Translations under genes and position numbers: made by a program
Assembly: GCA_019425005.1 (NCBI GenBank)
Contig: JAHYYK010000010.1
Coordinates: 1,714 to 49,774, forward strand
Source of the DNA: Collinsella sp.
GTDB lineage: Bacteria; Actinomycetota; Coriobacteriia; Coriobacteriales; Coriobacteriaceae
Direction of reading: 5' to 3'
Length of the DNA: 48,061 bases
In this document: positions 15,657 to 23,876 of the stretch, in pieces
Numbering within the stretch: the first letter of the stretch is position 1
How the letters are laid out: the number at the start of each line of letters is the position of its first letter
The notes under the pieces: generated by a model
Told to the model about the DNA's origin: nothing
The model's database searches: none
The model's input: the letters and a program-made list of their open reading frames with translations, nothing else

Positions 15657-16823
15657 ATGGCTAATCGTTTCGTTCTCAATACCATCTCTTATCATGGTTC
15701 CGGCGCCATCAAGGAGATCCCCGGCGAGCTCCAGCGTCGCGGCTACAAGAAGATCTTCGTCTGCTCCGATCCCGACCTGGTCAAGTTTGGCGTTACCGCC
15801 AAGGTGACCGACGAGCTCGACGCCGCCGGCATCGCTTGGAGCCTCTACTCCGAGATCAAGCCCAACCCCACCATCCAGAACGTCAAGGACGGCGTCGAGG
15901 CCTTCAAGGCCGCCGAGGCTGACGCTATCGTGACCATCGGTGGCGGCTCTTCCATGGACACCGCCAAGGCCATCGGCATCATCATCAACAACCCTGAGTT
16001 TGCCGATGTCCGCAGCCTCGAGGGCGTTGCTCCCACCAAGAACCATGCCGTGTTCACTATCGCCGTGCCGACGACCGCCGGTACCGCTGCTGAGGTGACC
16101 ATCAACTACGTCATCACCGACCCCGAGAAGGTCCGCAAGTTCGTGTGCGTCGACACCAACGACGCCCCCGAGGTCGCCGTCGTCGACCCCGACATGATGG
16201 CTTCCATGCCCGCCGGCCTGACCGCTTCCACTGGCATGGACGCCCTGACCCACGCCATCGAGGGCTACACCACCAAGGGCGCTTGGGAGCTCTCCGACAT
16301 GTTCCACTTCGAGGCTATTAAGCTGATCAGCGAGAACCTGCGCGACTCCGTCGCCGAGGCCAAGTCCGGCCAGCCCGGCTCCGGCCGCGAGGGCATGGCT
16401 CTTGGCCAGTATGTCGCCGGCATGGGCTTCTCCAATGTCGGCTTGGGCATCGATCACGCCATGGCCCACACCCTGTCCGCTCACTACGATACCCCGCACG
16501 GCGTCGCTTGCGCCATGCTGCTGCCGATCGCCATGGAGTTCAACAAGCCGGTTTGCGCCGAGCGCCTGGCCAAGGTCGCCGTCGCCATGGGCGTTGACAC
16601 CACGGGCATGAGCACCGACGAGGCTGCTGACGCCGCTATCGCCGCCGTCAAGCAGCTTTCCGCCGACGTGAACATCCCGCATGTCTGCGAGGCCATGAAG
16701 GCCGACGAGATCGAGGTCTTGGCCAAGGACGCCATGGCCGACGCCTGCTTCCCGGGCAACCCGCGCGAGGCGACGCTCGACGACGTTATCGAGCTCTTCA
16801 AGAAGATCTGCCCGGCTGCCTAA
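15657..16823 (+). CDS. fucO: iron-containing alcohol dehydrogenase (FucO-like)
   Basis: A 388-residue type III alcohol dehydrogenase. The nucleotide loop GGGSSMDTAK (about 98-107) and the metal-binding stretches MDALTHAIEGY (Asp and His) and GIDHAMAHTLSAHYDTPHG (two further His) are intact. Length and sequence are close to lactaldehyde/propanediol oxidoreductase, though ethanol or butanol dehydrogenases of this fold cannot be excluded. It would regenerate NAD+ by reducing an aldehyde during fermentation. ATG 15657 follows GGGAGG. Its codon use is strongly biased to a few preferred codons compared with neighbours (long runs of GCC, ATC, GAC), as in highly expressed genes. Confidence 0.9.
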   Translation: MANRFVLNTISYHGSGAIKEIPGELQRRGYKKIFVCSDPDLVKFGVTAKVTDELDAAGIAWSLYSEIKPNPTIQNVKDGVEAFKAAEADAIVTIGGGSSMDTAKAIGIIINNPEFADVRSLEGVAPTKNHAVFTIAVPTTAGTAAEVTINYVITDPEKVRKFVCVDTNDAPEVAVVDPDMMASMPAGLTASTGMDALTHAIEGYTTKGAWELSDMFHFEAIKLISENLRDSVAEAKSGQPGSGREGMALGQYVAGMGFSNVGLGIDHAMAHTLSAHYDTPHGVACAMLLPIAMEFNKPVCAERLAKVAVAMGVDTTGMSTDEAADAAIAAVKQLSADVNIPHVCEAMKADEIEVLAKDAMADACFPGNPREATLDDVIELFKKICPAA

Positions 16824-16832
16824 CTTGGTTCG

Positions 16833-16960
16833 GCGGGCCCCCGCCCGTTAGCCCCAGAATCGTCCTCGGACATGTCGGAAGCCCCCGCTGCGCACTTCGT
16901 GCGGCGGGGGCTTCCTCCGTCCTGCGGAAAGATTGTGGGGCTAACGGGCAGGGGCCTGCC
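16833..16960. repeat. 30-base inverted repeat enclosing a second hairpin
   Basis: Arms at 16833-16862 and 16931-16960 match at 27 of 30 positions and share the perfect block GCCCGTTAGCCCCA. They enclose the separate hairpin listed at 16878. The whole region could form a two-tier stem in RNA or a cruciform in DNA. It lies between two convergent-free, same-strand genes. Confidence 0.7.
16878..16920 (+). terminator. GC-rich terminator-like hairpin after alcohol dehydrogenase
   Basis: GGAAGCCCCCGC (16878-16889) pairs with GCGGGGGCTTCC (16905-16916), and CGCAC with GTGCG near the loop, leaving a two-base bulge. The following CTTCCTCCG is a poor U-tract, so it may act as a 3-prime stabiliser or a weak terminator. 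Confidence 0.6.
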
Positions 16961-17079
16961 GGCTCGTTATCGTGACGGGCGCAGCTCTGGGGAGCTCGAT
17001 GGGTTGTCTCTCTGGGTAAATAAATGTGCGTGGTGGTATTGTTGCTGTGGGTTTAATTCGATATGAAAGGGTGACTTTG

Positions 17080-18108
17080 GTGTCCCAGATGGATTCTACG
17101 CTCTCCTATATTGCTGAGCAGTTGAAGGCGCTTACCTCGATTGCTTCGCCTACGGGCTATACCCGTGCGGCGACTGATTATCTAATGGAGACCCTGCGCG
17201 ATATGGGCTTTGGGCCTGAGCGTTCTAATAAGGGTAACGTGCTGGTTGAACTTGGCGGCGAGGGCGAGCCGCTCGTATTGGCGAGCCATGTCGATACCCT
17301 GGGCGCCATGGTGCGCTCCATTAAGGACAATGGTCGCTTGCGTCCCACGACGCTCGGCGGGCACCAGTGGTCTACGGCCGATGGCGAGAACTGCACCGTC
17401 TACACGCGTGACGGCAATGTGTATACGGGTGTGGTCCTCAACACCGAGCCTTCGGCGCACGTGGCCGATGAACCGGTCAAGACCATCGAGAAGAACATGG
17501 AGATCTTGCTCGACGAGAACGTTGACAGCAAAGACGATGTGCTCGAGCTGGGTATTCAGACGGGCGATATCATCGCTATGGATCCGCGCACCACGGTGAC
17601 GGAGAGTGGCTACATCAAGAGCCGCTTCCTGGATGACAAGCTGTCGGCGTCGATTCTGCTGGGTTTGGCTCGCGCCGTTGCCGACGGCGAGGTGACCCTC
17701 TCGCGTAAGGTGTCGCTGCTCTTTACCGTGTACGAGGAGGTCGGTCACGGCGGCGCTTTCGTGCCGGCCGATACGCGCGAGATGATCAGCGTTGACATGG
17801 GCTGCGTGGGCGACGACCTGGGCTGCACCGAGCGCATGGTGTCGATTTGCGCCAAGGATTCGGGTGGTCCGTACAACTACGACCTGGTGACGACGCTGTC
17901 CAACATCGCGCGCGAGCTTGAGCTCGACTATGCCATCGACGTGTACCCGCATTACGGTTCGGACGTCGAGGCCACGCTCTCGGCCGGCTATGACATTCGC
18001 CACGGTCTGATCGGCCCCGGCGTGTATGCGAGCCACAACTACGAGCGCAGCCACATCGACGGCGTGCGCAATACCTACGAGCTGGTTCGTGCCTACGTTC
18101 AGCGCTAG
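17080..18108 (+). CDS. M42-family aminopeptidase
   Basis: A 342-residue cytosolic metallopeptidase of the M42 (glutamyl aminopeptidase/FrvX/cellulase M) group. The two-metal site is complete: His70-x-Asp72 in SHVDT, Asp186 in LDDK, the catalytic Glu219 and metal ligand Glu220 in YEEVGHGG, Asp239, and His319 in ASHNYERSH. Members form large tetrahedral complexes that trim peptides from the N-terminus. GTG 17080 follows AAAGGGTG at eight bases; ATG 17089 is a close alternative. A clear terminator follows, so it is probably expressed alone. Confidence 0.9.
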   Translation: MSQMDSTLSYIAEQLKALTSIASPTGYTRAATDYLMETLRDMGFGPERSNKGNVLVELGGEGEPLVLASHVDTLGAMVRSIKDNGRLRPTTLGGHQWSTADGENCTVYTRDGNVYTGVVLNTEPSAHVADEPVKTIEKNMEILLDENVDSKDDVLELGIQTGDIIAMDPRTTVTESGYIKSRFLDDKLSASILLGLARAVADGEVTLSRKVSLLFTVYEEVGHGGAFVPADTREMISVDMGCVGDDLGCTERMVSICAKDSGGPYNYDLVTTLSNIARELELDYAIDVYPHYGSDVEATLSAGYDIRHGLIGPGVYASHNYERSHIDGVRNTYELVRAYVQR

Positions 18109-18141
18109 GGGAGCAGCTTGCGACTCAGCTGGCCAATCGCT

Positions 18142-18167
18142 AAGGCCCGATTTCTCGGGCCTTTTTC
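18142..18167 (+). terminator. rho-independent terminator after M42 peptidase
   Basis: AAGGCCCGA (18142-18150) pairs perfectly with TCGGGCCTT (18155-18163) across TTTC, followed by a run of T. Confidence 0.92.
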
Positions 18168-18177
18168 CGCTTTTGGT

Positions 18178-18216
18178 CGTTTAGTATTATGATGTCTGAA
18201 ATCTATTAACTAAACG
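18178..18216. promoter_or_regulatory. inverted-repeat operator candidate for the HTH-HipA gene
   Basis: CGTTTAGT (18178-18185) and ACTAAACG (18209-18216) are perfect inverted copies in an AT-rich stretch, with their centres 31 bases apart (three helical turns). A TATTAT box (18186-18191) that could be a -10 element lies between them. The gene begins 31 bases later and encodes its own DNA-binding domain, so autoregulation is likely. Confidence 0.55.
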
Positions 18217-18246
18217 TGTAAATTACTTAACGAGGTGATGCGGTGT

Positions 18247-19620
18247 ATGGACACGTCTGAGTACTTATCTATGGGTGATGCCGCCCGCCTGTTGGGCGTT
18301 ACGAAAGCCCGCATATCGCAACTTGCCGCATCGGGGACGCTTGTGTGCGATATTGTGGGCGGCCGGAAGATGGTCGAGTACAATTCTGCGATCGCCTATC
18401 AAAAGGTCCGCAAACGAGGGCGCCGTCCTGCAGCCGATGTGGGGCGCAAGTTTACGCTGATGTCGGCCGACCATGAGGTCGCGCATGTCTCATTTGATCC
18501 GACGCGCGAGTTTCCCTTCGAAATCGCCGAGGTCCTCGATACGCAACGAATGCCGTTTGGCACGTGTTCGAGCTTTTCTCCAACGGTGAATAAGCGGGAG
18601 CTCAACGCGTGGTGGGGGCATCGGTCGGTGCCCGATGTTCGCCCTGGGCTTATCTCGCGCTACCGCGAGCTGGGAATTGCCAGTGGCATCGAGGTTCCGG
18701 TTCGGTGCCTGGGCCTATCGCTTTCGGATTGTTATTGGCTGCGGCCGGCCGATTGCGCCGAACTCAAATGGCAAAACATCAATTACTTTGAGAACGAATT
18801 TGAGCGATCGGCGCCCGAAGAGCGTTCGGGTTGGCTGGAAGGCATCGGTCTAAAAAATCCGGATAACACGTCCGAGGGCGAGCTCCCTAAATCGTGGATG
18901 ATCCGAAACGGCATTCGCGTTTTGGCTAAAGGGTGCGGGATGGACGATCAGCGTCCCTTTAACGAGGCGGTTGCAACGGCTCTACATCGTCGCTTGCTTT
19001 CCAAGGGGGAGTTTGTTCCTTACACGGTTGAGCGCATATTCGATGGCCCTGTGTGTCTGTGCGACGACTTTCTTGACGGCCGCGAGGAATACGTTCCGGC
19101 TGTTTACGTTAAGGGCGTACTTGGTAGTCAGCGGGGAAACTCGACGTACGACCGGTACTGTCGCTACCTCGGCAAGCATGGTGCCGATGAGGCCGCTGTG
19201 AGAAGGTCTATGTCGCAGATGATTGTCTGCGATGCCCTTTTGGCCAACAGCGACCGCCATTGGCGAAACTTTGGCATCATCCGCAACGTCGATACCCTGG
19301 AGGTAAGGCTTGCTCCGCTGTTCGATAGCGGCAACTGCCTGTGGTATAACGTGCCAACCGCTGTGCTCGTAGCCGGGGAGTTTGGGTTTGCCGCCAAGCC
19401 GTTTGGGCCCGACCCTTCCGTCCAGCTGGCGCTTGCGGATTTGCTCGATTGGTTCGATTCGTCGCGGCTCAACGGATTTGTTGATGAAGCGATCGAGATT
19501 CTTTCGCAGAGCGAGTGGGCGACGGCGGAGGGTCGACTCGAGGCCATTCACCGCGGCCTTGAGCGTCGCGTAATCGAGGTTGGTGCCGCTGTTGAGGTAC
19601 TTCGACACGTGCGGCGATAA
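18247..19620 (+). CDS. HTH-fused HipA-like kinase
   Basis: A 457-residue protein. Residues about 5-60 form a MerR/excisionase-type helix-turn-helix (MGDAARLLGVTKARISQLA). After an unassigned middle part, residues from about 215 resemble the kinase core of HipA: a lysine in RVLAKG, glutamate in FNEAVA, the catalytic NSDRHWRNFG (Asn334, Asp336, Asn341) and the metal-binding Asp360 in PLFDSG. HipA toxins phosphorylate glutamyl-tRNA synthetase; targets of this subgroup are unknown. No separate HipB is adjacent; the fused HTH may replace it. ATG 18247 is chosen because GAGGTG lies nine bases upstream; GTG 18235 and ATG 18238 overlap that site. It may be a regulator, a persistence factor or a phage-defence kinase. 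Confidence 0.8.
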   Translation: MDTSEYLSMGDAARLLGVTKARISQLAASGTLVCDIVGGRKMVEYNSAIAYQKVRKRGRRPAADVGRKFTLMSADHEVAHVSFDPTREFPFEIAEVLDTQRMPFGTCSSFSPTVNKRELNAWWGHRSVPDVRPGLISRYRELGIASGIEVPVRCLGLSLSDCYWLRPADCAELKWQNINYFENEFERSAPEERSGWLEGIGLKNPDNTSEGELPKSWMIRNGIRVLAKGCGMDDQRPFNEAVATALHRRLLSKGEFVPYTVERIFDGPVCLCDDFLDGREEYVPAVYVKGVLGSQRGNSTYDRYCRYLGKHGADEAAVRRSMSQMIVCDALLANSDRHWRNFGIIRNVDTLEVRLAPLFDSGNCLWYNVPTAVLVAGEFGFAAKPFGPDPSVQLALADLLDWFDSSRLNGFVDEAIEILSQSEWATAEGRLEAIHRGLERRVIEVGAAVEVLRHVRR

Positions 19621-19628
19621 TCCCGTGG

Positions 19629-20729
19629 CTACTGGATGGCGCCGGTCACCGTGCCGCCGCCCAGGACGATGTCGCCGCGGTAGACTACAACGGCTTGGCC
19701 GGGGGCGATGGCTCGTTGCGGCTCGTCAAAAGTTAGCAGCATTTGCCCGTCTTCGTCACGCGTAAGGGTCGCTGCCTGGTCTTTCTGACGGTAGCGGTAC
19801 TTGGCGCCTACGCGAATGCCGCCGGCGTCGAGCTCCGCCTCCATGCGTGCGTCCGGCGCACTCCAGATCCAGTCGTTGGCCGTGAGGGCAGCGGCGGTCA
19901 GGTCCTCGGCCTCGCCCAGATGCACGGTGTTGTTGGCGGCGTCGACACCAGTCACATACACGGGATGCGCCATTGCGACGCCCAGGCCCTTGCGCTGGCC
20001 GATGGTGTAGCGCAGCGCGCCGTTGTGGCGCCCGACCACGCTGCCGTCGCGCCACACAATGTCGCCCGGTGCAGCGGGATGTCCGCAGCGGCGCTCGATA
20101 TAGCCCGCGTAGTCACCGTCTGGAATAAAGCAGATATCCTCGCTTTCGGCCTTCTTGGCGTTAACAAAGCCCTGTTCGGCGGCAATGCGGCGCACGTCGC
20201 ACTCTTTGTCCAAGCCTGCCAGCGGAAAAATCGTGCGCGCCAGGCGCTCCTGCGTAAGCGAATACAAAAAGTAGCTCTGGTCCTTTTTGGGGTCCTCGCC
20301 GCGATGCAGCTGCCAGGTGCCGTCTGCCGCCTGGCTTGTTTTGGCGTAATGTCCCGTTGCGATGTAGTCGCAGCCCATGTCCAGCGCCGTATCGAGCAGC
20401 GCGCCAAACTTAATGTGGCGGTTGCAGATAATGCACGGATTGGGCGTCAGCCCCTCCCGATAGGTGTTCACAAAGCGCTCGATCACGTTGCGGTCGAAGG
20501 TTTGCTGCAAGTCGAGCACATGGTGGGGTATCCCCAGGCGCTCGGAAACTGCCTTCGCGTCGGCGATGTCGCGGTCGACTTTGCTCATACCCGTGGCGGG
20601 GTCGGGTGCGGGGCAGGTGAGGCGCATGGTGGCACCGACGCATTCGTAGCCCTGACTTTTGAGCAGATACGCGGTCACGCTGGAATCGACGCCGCCGCTC
20701 ATGGCGACGAGCACGCGCTTATTGTGCAT
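19629..20729 (-). CDS. mnmA: tRNA-specific 2-thiouridylase MnmA
   Basis: The 366-residue enzyme places sulfur on U34 of tRNAs for Lys, Glu and Gln. It has the PP-loop AMSGGVDSS (residues 9-17) for ATP, the first catalytic cysteine in NPCIICN and the second in SEDICFIPDG, and the usual C-terminal beta-barrel (GGTVTGAI end). Length is typical. ATG at 20729 follows AGGAG on the minus strand. It lies downstream of cysK, separated by a terminator. Cysteine made by CysK is the ultimate sulfur source for MnmA via a desulfurase, so the neighbourhood makes sense, though IscS is not in view. Confidence 0.96.
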   Translation of the reverse strand: MHNKRVLVAMSGGVDSSVTAYLLKSQGYECVGATMRLTCPAPDPATGMSKVDRDIADAKAVSERLGIPHHVLDLQQTFDRNVIERFVNTYREGLTPNPCIICNRHIKFGALLDTALDMGCDYIATGHYAKTSQAADGTWQLHRGEDPKKDQSYFLYSLTQERLARTIFPLAGLDKECDVRRIAAEQGFVNAKKAESEDICFIPDGDYAGYIERRCGHPAAPGDIVWRDGSVVGRHNGALRYTIGQRKGLGVAMAHPVYVTGVDAANNTVHLGEAEDLTAAALTANDWIWSAPDARMEAELDAGGIRVGAKYRYRQKDQAATLTRDEDGQMLLTFDEPQRAIAPGQAVVVYRGDIVLGGGTVTGAIQ

Positions 20730-20756
20730 GGGGAGGTTCTCCTTGGTGGCATGTGG

Positions 20757-20797
20757 CCAAAAAAGAAAAGCGGCGCGGGAGGCTGGTTCCGCGCCGC
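20757..20797 (-). terminator. rho-independent terminator of cysK (minus strand)
   Basis: On the minus strand GCGGCGCGG (20797-20789) pairs with CCGCGCCGC (20778-20770) and is followed by TTTTCTTTTTT. It ends cysK transcription just before mnmA, so these two genes are probably separate units. Confidence 0.9.
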
Positions 20798-20888
20798 AGA
20801 CATTGTAGCAAGTTCAGGCGTCCTGTGGGACACCCTGTTGGGATGAGCTCAGGCTGCCAGAAGAGAGGGGAGACCGGCGTGCCTTGGA

Positions 20889-20905
20889 CTCGTTCTAAGA
20901 ACGAG
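20889..20905. repeat. perfect palindrome after cysK
   Basis: CTCGTTCT and AGAACGAG flank one A, six bases downstream of the cysK stop. There is no U-tract. It may stabilise the mRNA 3-prime end. Confidence 0.5.
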
Positions 20906-20910
20906 AAGCT

Positions 20911-21849
<939 letters not shown>

Positions 21850-21907
21850 GATGAACCTCCAAAGTGTTCAAATGACTGGATACCGTGTGGTTTTACGGTG
21901 TGTCTAG

Positions 21908-21947
21908 CAGCTAAACCCACAAACCTTATAGGCTGTTCGTTTAGCTG
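21908..21947 (-). repeat. 9-bp inverted repeat in the cysK leader
   Basis: CAGCTAAAC (21908-21916) and GTTTAGCTG (21939-21947) are perfect inverted copies 22 bases apart, lying in the region transcribed ahead of cysK. They could form an mRNA hairpin or a spaced operator. Confidence 0.5.
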
Positions 21948-21971
21948 TTGGAAAGCATAGTAGACACTAAA

Positions 21972-22007
21972 TCCTAGTAATGCAATAGGAAATAGGAGAT
22001 TATTGCA
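21972..22007. promoter_or_regulatory. overlapping inverted repeats, candidate Rrf2 operator
   Basis: TCCTA-9-TAGGA (21972-21990) overlaps TGCAATA-13-TATTGCA (21981-22007) in the AT-rich space between the divergent cysK and rrf2 genes. Position suits an operator shared by both promoters. I cannot match it to a published consensus with confidence. Confidence 0.5.
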
Positions 22008-22102
22008 AGTTGATTAACCATCTTGACCGGAACGGGTATTTTCAAAGCCAATTTTTCGGCTAGAATTTCAACGGACTAAGAGACCGAAAGGCAGCTATAT
22101 AT

Positions 22103-22531
22103 ATGTTGGTTTCCACTAAGGGCAGATATGCCCTGCGCGTTATGGTTGACCTGGCCGAGCACCAGGCGGCCGGTCGCATCCCGCTCAAAGAGATCGCGGC
22201 GCGACAGGGGATTTCCGAGAAATATCTCGAGAACATCTTGGCTACGCTCGTGCGCGCCAACATGCTCTCGGGCATGCGCGGCAAGGGCGGCGGCTATGTG
22301 CTCACGCGCCCGCCCGAGCAGTACACGGTGGGCGAGATCTTGCGCCTGACCGAGGGCAGCCTGGCGCCGGTCGCATGCCTAGACGGCGACTGCAAGGGCT
22401 GCTCGCGTTCGGACGAGTGCCCCACGCTCGACGTGTGGAAGAACCTGGACAAGCTCATTAACGACTACCTCGACGGCGTGACGCTCGATGCGCTCGTAGC
22501 CCCCAACGAGGGCTACGACTATGTCATCTAG
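22103..22531 (+). CDS. Rrf2-family regulator with cluster cysteines (IscR/CymR-like)
   Basis: A 142-residue winged-helix regulator. The N-terminal MLVSTKGRYALRVMVDLA and the recognition part GMRGKGGGYVL are classic Rrf2 features. Four cysteines, Cys92, 97, 100 and 106 (CLDGDCKGC...C), could bind an iron-sulfur cluster as in IscR, whose ligands lie at nearly the same positions. CymR proteins, which act with CysK, lack such a set. Divergence from cysK points to control of cysteine or sulfur supply, while the cysteines point to cluster sensing; both may apply. Start ATG 22103 has AAAGG about eleven bases upstream. No isc or suf genes are in the window. Confidence 0.9.
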   Translation: MLVSTKGRYALRVMVDLAEHQAAGRIPLKEIAARQGISEKYLENILATLVRANMLSGMRGKGGGYVLTRPPEQYTVGEILRLTEGSLAPVACLDGDCKGCSRSDECPTLDVWKNLDKLINDYLDGVTLDALVAPNEGYDYVI

Positions 22532-22541
22532 CCCCACCTGT

Positions 22542-22564
22542 CATTTGGGGACGGGGCGGAAATG
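22542..22564. repeat. small GGGACGG-core repeat
   Basis: CATTT (22542-22546) and AAATG (22560-22564) flank GGGGACGGGGCGG. The 11-mer TTTGGGGACGG at 22544-22554 recurs exactly at 23714-23724. It looks like a reduced member of the dispersed palindrome family. Confidence 0.55.
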
Positions 22565-22600
22565 CTGGATTTTCTTGCCCTCTGAGGCTCGACAAATGAT

Positions 22601-22635
22601 AAGGCCGTCCATCGTTGCGATGGACGGCCTTCTTT
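22601..22635. terminator. bidirectional terminator between rrf2 and the holin-like gene
   Basis: A perfect 14-base stem (22601-22614 with 22618-22631) and a TTG loop lie between two convergent genes. T-rich stretches follow on both strands (CTTT on plus, TTATCATTT on minus). Confidence 0.88.
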
Positions 22636-22667
22636 AGGTGTGTTGTGGCGGTCCGAATCCGGTCGCT

Positions 22668-23033
22668 TTAGTTCCTGGCGACGCTGTCGAGAATGCTGCG
22701 CATGATGGATACCAGGATGCTGCCCATAAAGGCCGATCCAAAGCTGGCAATGGAGATACCCGCGCCCAGCAGATTGACCGACAGGTAGCTGGCCAGCTCG
22801 AGCATAAAGCTGTTGACTACGAGCTGAAAAATACCAAGCGTGATAATAGTGAGCGGCAGCGAGATGACCGTCAGGAACGGCTTGACGAGCGAGTCGACGA
22901 TGTTGAGGAACAGTCCCACGAAGGCAAAACAAACCCAGGCGTCGGCTATGCCGAAGGGCTGAATGCCGGGGACGAGAAACGTTGCGATCGCGATGGCGAT
23001 TGAGGTAAAGAGCCAGTTAAGCATAAAGCGCAT
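22668..23033 (-). CDS. YvlD/phage-holin-family-4 small membrane protein
   Basis: A 121-residue protein with about four hydrophobic segments, starting MRFMLNWLFTSIAIAIATFL and containing the FAFVGLFLNIVDSLVKPFL and LPLTIITLGIF blocks typical of the YvlD (DUF360-type, phage holin family 4) group. The name is historical; in Bacillus, YvlD relatives respond to envelope stress, and no phage genes are nearby. The ATG at 23033 follows AAAGGA on the minus strand at eight bases; an upstream in-frame start would add twelve residues unlike the family. Confidence 0.85.
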   Translation of the reverse strand: MRFMLNWLFTSIAIAIATFLVPGIQPFGIADAWVCFAFVGLFLNIVDSLVKPFLTVISLPLTIITLGIFQLVVNSFMLELASYLSVNLLGAGISIASFGSAFMGSILVSIMRSILDSVARN

Positions 23034-23302
23034 GGTGGAAATCCTTTCTTGCGCAAGACGTGTCAAAGAGGCGTGAGAGGCACGTGCCTTTGCAACTCGG
23101 ATAGATGCGCGGGCACGGCCCTGTTTGGGCGCCCATTGTCTCAGATAATCATGGAGCTTGCGTGCGTATTCGGTTTCAAAACGGCGTTCGTCCTAGAAAA
23201 CGCGCCGCTGGCAGAGAGTCTTGTCGCTTTAGTTTGGTGGTGTGCTACACTGCTACGGGCAAAAGCCACAGGCGTTGCCCTATTGCATAGAACGGGCGAA
23301 CG
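23034..23302. other. 269-base gene-free region with one promoter-like site
   Basis: I see no gene of either strand here. AGGCACGTGCCT (23078-23089) is a perfect palindrome. Near 23221-23251, TTGTCG and TGTGCTACACTG could be -35 and extended -10 elements for the TrpR-like gene downstream, though the spacing of 19 is long. CGTTGCCC and GGGCGAACG form a weak stem just before the mini-ORF at 23303. Confidence 0.4.
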
Positions 23303-23353
23303 ATGTCCGATGTCAGTATCAACTTCGATGCCTTTTGGCGGGTTTGGCGGTGA
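23303..23353 (+). CDS. possible 16-codon leader ORF with two Trp codons
   Basis: ATG at 23303 opens a 16-residue reading frame ending in FWRVWR and a TGA at 23351, three bases before the start of the TrpR-like gene. Two TGG codons lie close to its end, as in transcription-attenuation leaders, and the tight spacing would favour translational coupling. The ribosome site is weak (AACGGGCG), and no antiterminator/terminator pair is evident. It could simply be chance. Confidence 0.3.
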   Translation: MSDVSINFDAFWRVWR

Positions 23354-23356
23354 TCG

Positions 23357-23656
23357 ATGAATATCGAGAACATGTTTGACAAGCCTGATGTCAAGCAGCT
23401 GGTCCACGCATTTAGTCTTTTGGATGACGAGAAGGATATCCAGGCGTTTTTGACCGATATCTGCACGCCGCGCGAGATCTGCGATCTTTCGCAACGTCTG
23501 CAGGTTGCGCGTTATCTGGATGAGGGCGAGCCTTATGTTGAGGTTCAGGCCCGCACCGGCGCTTCGTCCACTACGGTGAGCCGCGTGTCCAAGGCACTCA
23601 ACGGCGAGTACGGCGGCTATCGCAAGATCCTCATCAAGCTGGAGGATGGCGAGTAG
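23357..23656 (+). CDS. yerC: TrpR-like YerC/YecD-family regulator
   Basis: A 99-residue helix-turn-helix protein of the YerC/YecD branch of the TrpR superfamily. ICTPREICDLSQRLQVARYL and GASSTTVSRVSKAL are the conserved scaffold and recognition helices. YerC proteins are found in many Gram-positive bacteria beside addA/pcrA-type helicases; their ligand is not established. Here the gene precedes addB and is separated from it by a terminator and a palindrome. The ribosome site is poor (GGCGGTGATC), so coupling to the upstream mini-ORF may help initiation. Confidence 0.88.
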   Translation: MNIENMFDKPDVKQLVHAFSLLDDEKDIQAFLTDICTPREICDLSQRLQVARYLDEGEPYVEVQARTGASSTTVSRVSKALNGEYGGYRKILIKLEDGE

Positions 23657-23682
23657 GCCAGCGGTAAAAACGAATTGCGCAG

Positions 23683-23708
23683 AACCGTCCCTTCGGGGGC
23701 GGTTTTTT
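23683..23708 (+). terminator. rho-independent terminator after yerC
   Basis: AACCGTCCC pairs with GGGGCGGTT across a short loop and is followed directly by TTTTTT-like sequence (GGTTTTTTGA). Confidence 0.85.
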
Positions 23709-23791
23709 GATCCTTTGGGGACGGAGGAAAACGGATCACTGGGTTAGACTGACCTCCTCGGTGATCCATTTTCCTCCGTCTCCAAGGGGTC
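23709..23791. repeat. GGGACGG-family palindrome, 31-base arms
   Basis: Arms at 23709-23739 and 23761-23791 match at 27 of 31 positions and share GACGGAGGAAAA and GGATCAC blocks. The loop is 21 bases. It lies between the yerC terminator and addB, and its right arm resembles the solitary arm at 10981. Confidence 0.8.
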
Positions 23792-23876
23792 AAATCTGTT
23801 GGCGTGGGGCAAATCTGTCCGCGCGGGCGGGTAGGATGGAAACATTGAATATTGCGAACGGTTTGAGTGGAGGACC

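Noticed and set aside
17026..17079. Longer N-terminus for the M42 peptidase
   Set aside because: The in-frame extension lacks a ribosome site and is not homologous in character; AAAGGGTG supports the start at 17080.
20889..20905. LexA box near cysK
   Set aside because: The palindrome is GTTCT-A-AGAAC, the inverse orientation and spacing of the LexA consensus.
22668..23033. Prophage holin
   Set aside because: The family name suggests phage, but there are no lysis, structural or integrase genes nearby and the sequence fits the chromosomal YvlD group.
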